9,415 nucleotides of DNA from Alphaproteobacteria bacterium (lineage in GTDB: Bacteria > Pseudomonadota > Alphaproteobacteria > RF32 > CAG-239), in NCBI GenBank assembly GCA_017645485.1, contig JAGCOI010000137.1:1-9415 (forward strand), given 5' to 3'. Made by a program: the position numbers and the translations under genes. This document shows, one piece after another, positions 7,753-9,415 of the stretch (positions are counted from its first letter, which is position 1; each line of letters opens with the position of its first letter). The notes below the pieces were generated by a model. It was not told the DNA's origin. It did not search any database and saw only the letters and a program-made list of their open reading frames with translations.

Positions 7753-7781
7753 AAAAAAAGGACCACTCGGGGGAGTGATCC
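7753..7781 (-). terminator. Rho-independent terminator of the minus-strand 87-residue gene
   Basis: Read on the minus strand, GGATCACTC (7781-7773) pairs with GAGTGGTCC (7768-7760) around a CCCC loop, with one A-C mismatch in a 9-bp stem. Seven T follow (complement of the A-run 7753-7759). It lies about 28 nt beyond the stop of the minus-strand gene. The T tract exists only in that direction, so it serves the minus strand. Confidence 0.87.
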
Positions 7782-7783
7782 AA

Positions 7784-7792
7784 AGGAGGAGG
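7784..7792 (-). other. CU-rich, anti-Shine-Dalgarno-like stretch in a 3' UTR
   Basis: On the minus strand, between the stop of the 87-residue gene and its terminator stem, the RNA would read CCUCCUCCU followed by UUGGAUCAC. CCUCCU is the anti-Shine-Dalgarno core of 16S rRNA. With the terminator hairpin this could be the active part of a 3'-UTR-derived small RNA that pairs with ribosome binding sites. On the plus strand the same bases read as a perfect ribosome binding site before ATG 7795, which opens a frame of only 21 codons. Which strand matters, if either, is not known. Confidence 0.3.
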
Positions 7793-7809
7793 ATATGAAA
7801 AACTTTTAT

Positions 7810-8073
7810 TTAGCGTTCACGAGCAGGTGCCGATACGGCAATAGCATTGGCGCCAATTAAATTTTCGGAACGACGCGATAAAGTAACTTCTTTATCTGAA
7901 TTTTGACCGGTCCAATGGTTGAGATGAGCCAATGTTTTCTCGTATCCGGGATATTTAGCGCCAATCGAATGGCCTTCATATGCAATCGGTGACTCGACTG
8001 AAGATGCATAACCTTTTGCAATACCGGAATCTTTTATTGCTTTATCTGTCATTGTACGTTTAATACTAGGCAT
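7810..8073 (-). CDS. Hypothetical protein, 87 residues, single-gene unit
   Basis: I do not recognise this protein. It is soluble-looking, with no signal peptide, no membrane segment and no cysteine. It is slightly basic (12 Lys/Arg against 9 Asp/Glu) and rich in Ser, Ala, Gly and Ile. Short notable stretches are YEGHSIGAKYPGYEK (32-46), HLNHWTGQ (50-57) and a small, hydrophobic LIGANAIAVSAPA (72-84) before the terminal RER. AAAAGGAA (8088-8081), 8 nt upstream, supports the ATG at 8073. Upstream is the best-built promoter of the window (8106-8154) and downstream a dedicated terminator, so expression is probably high and independent. It faces the end of the rbfA operon and diverges from murJ. 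The control signals make a real gene likely; I cannot assign a function. Confidence 0.78.
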   Translation of the reverse strand: MPSIKRTMTDKAIKDSGIAKGYASSVESPIAYEGHSIGAKYPGYEKTLAHLNHWTGQNSDKEVTLSRRSENLIGANAIAVSAPARER

Positions 8074-8105
8074 TTTTTTGTTCCTTTTCTACTTTATTTT
8101 GTCTA

Positions 8106-8154
8106 AAGATAACATGCAAAAAATGTTTTGTCAATACTTTTTTTTATTTTTTTT
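8106..8154 (-). promoter_or_regulatory. Strong promoter with A-tract upstream element for the minus-strand 87-residue gene
   Basis: On the minus strand, TTGACA (8134-8129), a 17-bp spacer ending in TGT, and TATCTT (8111-8106) form a consensus -35 box and an extended -10 box. Directly upstream lie two runs of eight A (complement of 8138-8145 and 8147-8154), where an UP element would contact the polymerase alpha subunits. The predicted start near 8099 gives a leader of about 26 nt. Confidence 0.75.
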
Positions 8155-8162
8155 CATTAAAG

Positions 8163-8211
8163 GTGTAAAAGTTTTTTTTATCCGTGCAAAAGGTACTTTT
8201 TTGTGTAAAAT
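8163..8211 (+). promoter_or_regulatory. Candidate murJ promoter region with three GTGYAAAA repeats
   Basis: TAAAAT at 8206-8211 matches five of six bases of a -10 box about 32 nt before the murJ start, but no good -35 is in place; TATAAA at 8216-8221 is an alternative. The octamer GTGYAAAA occurs three times, at 8163-8170, 8184-8191 and 8203-8210, spaced 21 and 19 bp, about two helical turns. The third copy overlaps the -10 box. This could be a repeated operator or chance in an AT-rich spacer. Confidence 0.25.
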
Positions 8212-8242
8212 AGCATATAAATTGAAAAGGAAAAAAAGAAAA

Positions 8243-9415
8243 ATGTCTTTATTTAAGTCTATTGCAACTTTCGGCGGATTTACTTTTTTAAGCCGTATTA
8301 CCGGATTTGTGCGCGATATGGCGCTTGCAAATTTTTTAGGTGCGGGTATGGCCTCCGATGCATTTTTCGTTTCTTTCAAATTACCGAATTTGTTTCGGAG
8401 TTTGTTTGCCGAAGGCGCTTTTACAAGTGCTTTTGTACCGCTTTTTTCGCAAAAATTGGTCAGCGACGGTAAAAAGAAATCTTTGTTTTTTGCCTCGCAG
8501 GCCATATCCGTTTTATGTTTCTTTTTATTGGTTTTTGTTGTATGCTTTGAATTGTTTATGCCTTATGTGGTGCGGATTTTGGCCCCGGGTTTTGTCGGAG
8601 ATGCGGGCAAAATTGAGCTGGCTTCCGATTTGTGTCGTATTACGTTTCCGTTTTTGTTGTTTATTTCAATTGTGTCTTTTCAGGCAGGTATTTTAAATTC
8701 TTTTGAAAAGTTTGCCGCGCCGGCAACGGCTCCGATTATTTTGAATTTGACAATGATTGTATCGGCCTTTACGTTTGTGCCGTTTATGAAAGCGCCGGCG
8801 TACGGGTTTGCGTTTGCCATAACCATAGCGGGAATTTTGGAAATTTTGTGGCTGAGACATGCCTTAAATAAGATAGAAGTTCGTTTAAGACCTTATTGGG
8901 GCTTAAAGAAAATGATGCATAAAGATGATATTAAAACATTGTTTAAGCGGATTGCGCCGGGTGTGGTCGGTGCCGGTATATATCAGATAAATATGGTGGT
9001 TGATACGATTTTGGTATCGCTCGTCGGTACGGGTGCCATTTCATGGCTGTATTATGCAAACAGATTGCAACAATTACCGCTTGGCGTGGTCGGAGCGGCT
9101 ATCAGTGTGGCTCTTTTGCCGATTCTTTCAAAACAATTGAAGGCGCAAAATGTGACGGAAAGTCGGCAGACGCAGGATAAAGCGGTGGAATATGCGGCGT
9201 TATTATCTGTTCCGGCCGCCGTTTTAATGATTGTGTTGGCAAAACCGATGATTAATATTTTATTTGAGCACGGACGTTTCGGCACTGAAGATACATTAAA
9301 AACGGCTTATGCGTTGATTGCGTATGCCGTAGGGTTACCATGCTATGTGTTTGTTAAAGCCTTGATGCCGAATTTTTTTGCACGCGGTGATACGGTAACG
9401 CCCGTGAAATTCAGT
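8243..9415 (+). CDS. murJ: Lipid II flippase MurJ (MviN), 5' part (3' end outside the window)
   Basis: MurJ moves the peptidoglycan precursor lipid II across the inner membrane and belongs to the MOP exporter superfamily. The frame is open for 391 codons to the window edge, about three quarters of the roughly 510-residue family length. The N-terminus fits MurJ closely: SRITGFVRD holds Arg18 and Arg24, Asp39 lies in GAGMASDAFF, and LPNLFRSLFAEGAF holds Arg52 and Glu57. The numbering matches the functionally important residues of E. coli MurJ. YYANRLQQLPLGVVG carries Arg274, in the place of E. coli Arg270. Many hydrophobic segments alternate with short charged loops, as expected of the 14-helix fold. 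AAGGA at 8227-8231 is 11 nt before the ATG, a little far. The gene is transcribed away from the minus-strand 87-residue gene. Confidence 0.97.
   Translation, partial: MSLFKSIATFGGFTFLSRITGFVRDMALANFLGAGMASDAFFVSFKLPNLFRSLFAEGAFTSAFVPLFSQKLVSDGKKKSLFFASQAISVLCFFLLVFVVCFELFMPYVVRILAPGFVGDAGKIELASDLCRITFPFLLFISIVSFQAGILNSFEKFAAPATAPIILNLTMIVSAFTFVPFMKAPAYGFAFAITIAGILEILWLRHALNKIEVRLRPYWGLKKMMHKDDIKTLFKRIAPGVVGAGIYQINMVVDTILVSLVGTGAISWLYYANRLQQLPLGVVGAAISVALLPILSKQLKAQNVTESRQTQDKAVEYAALLSVPAAVLMIVLAKPMINILFEHGRFGTEDTLKTAYALIAYAVGLPCYVFVKALMPNFFARGDTVTPVKFS

Noticed and set aside
1..9415. Mobile element, CRISPR array, defence system, tRNA or rRNA gene
   Set aside because: I looked on both strands and found no terminal inverted repeats with a transposase, no regularly spaced repeats of array type, no recognisable defence gene, and no tRNA cloverleaf or rRNA sequence.

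Overview
The window looks like a piece of an alphaproteobacterial chromosome with low to moderate GC (about 40% by eye) and AT-rich intergenic spacers. The support is the gene order rimP-nusA-ylxR-infB-rbfA, a YlxR protein fused to an L7Ae-like domain (the form I associate with Alphaproteobacteria), an endonuclease-type MutL with the ACHGSVRAG and CNHGRP motifs, and a NusA with two C-terminal acidic repeats. The low GC points to an uncultured gut-type or host-associated lineage, but I cannot name a genus from sequence alone.

Layout: positions 1-1635 hold the 3' two thirds of mutL (mismatch repair) followed 6 nt later by ruvX/yqgF (16S rRNA processing nuclease). Positions 1653-2033 are a self-contained transcription unit: a near-consensus promoter, an unrecognised 87-residue protein with two predicted membrane segments, and an intrinsic terminator. 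Positions 2060-7741 are the transcription/translation operon rimP-nusA-ylxR-infB-rbfA. Its leader carries a terminator-like hairpin just before the rimP ribosome binding site, and it closes with an intrinsic terminator right after rbfA. A convergent single-gene unit follows on the minus strand (8154 down to 7753): an 87-residue unrecognised soluble protein with A-tract upstream element, TTGACA, an extended -10 box, a good ribosome binding site and its own terminator. Diverging from it is murJ (lipid II flippase), which runs off the right edge.

The central operon works as one unit. RimP and RbfA mature the 30S subunit, NusA controls pausing, termination and antitermination (including on rRNA operons), YlxR is an RNA-binding modulator and IF2 recruits initiator tRNA. 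RuvX upstream also acts on 16S rRNA. I see no tRNA, rRNA, CRISPR array, insertion sequence, phage gene or defence system. The parts most worth a second look are the two small unrecognised genes, each packaged as promoter-ORF-terminator, the attenuator-like hairpin before rimP, and an anti-Shine-Dalgarno-like CU-rich stretch in the 3' UTR of the minus-strand gene.
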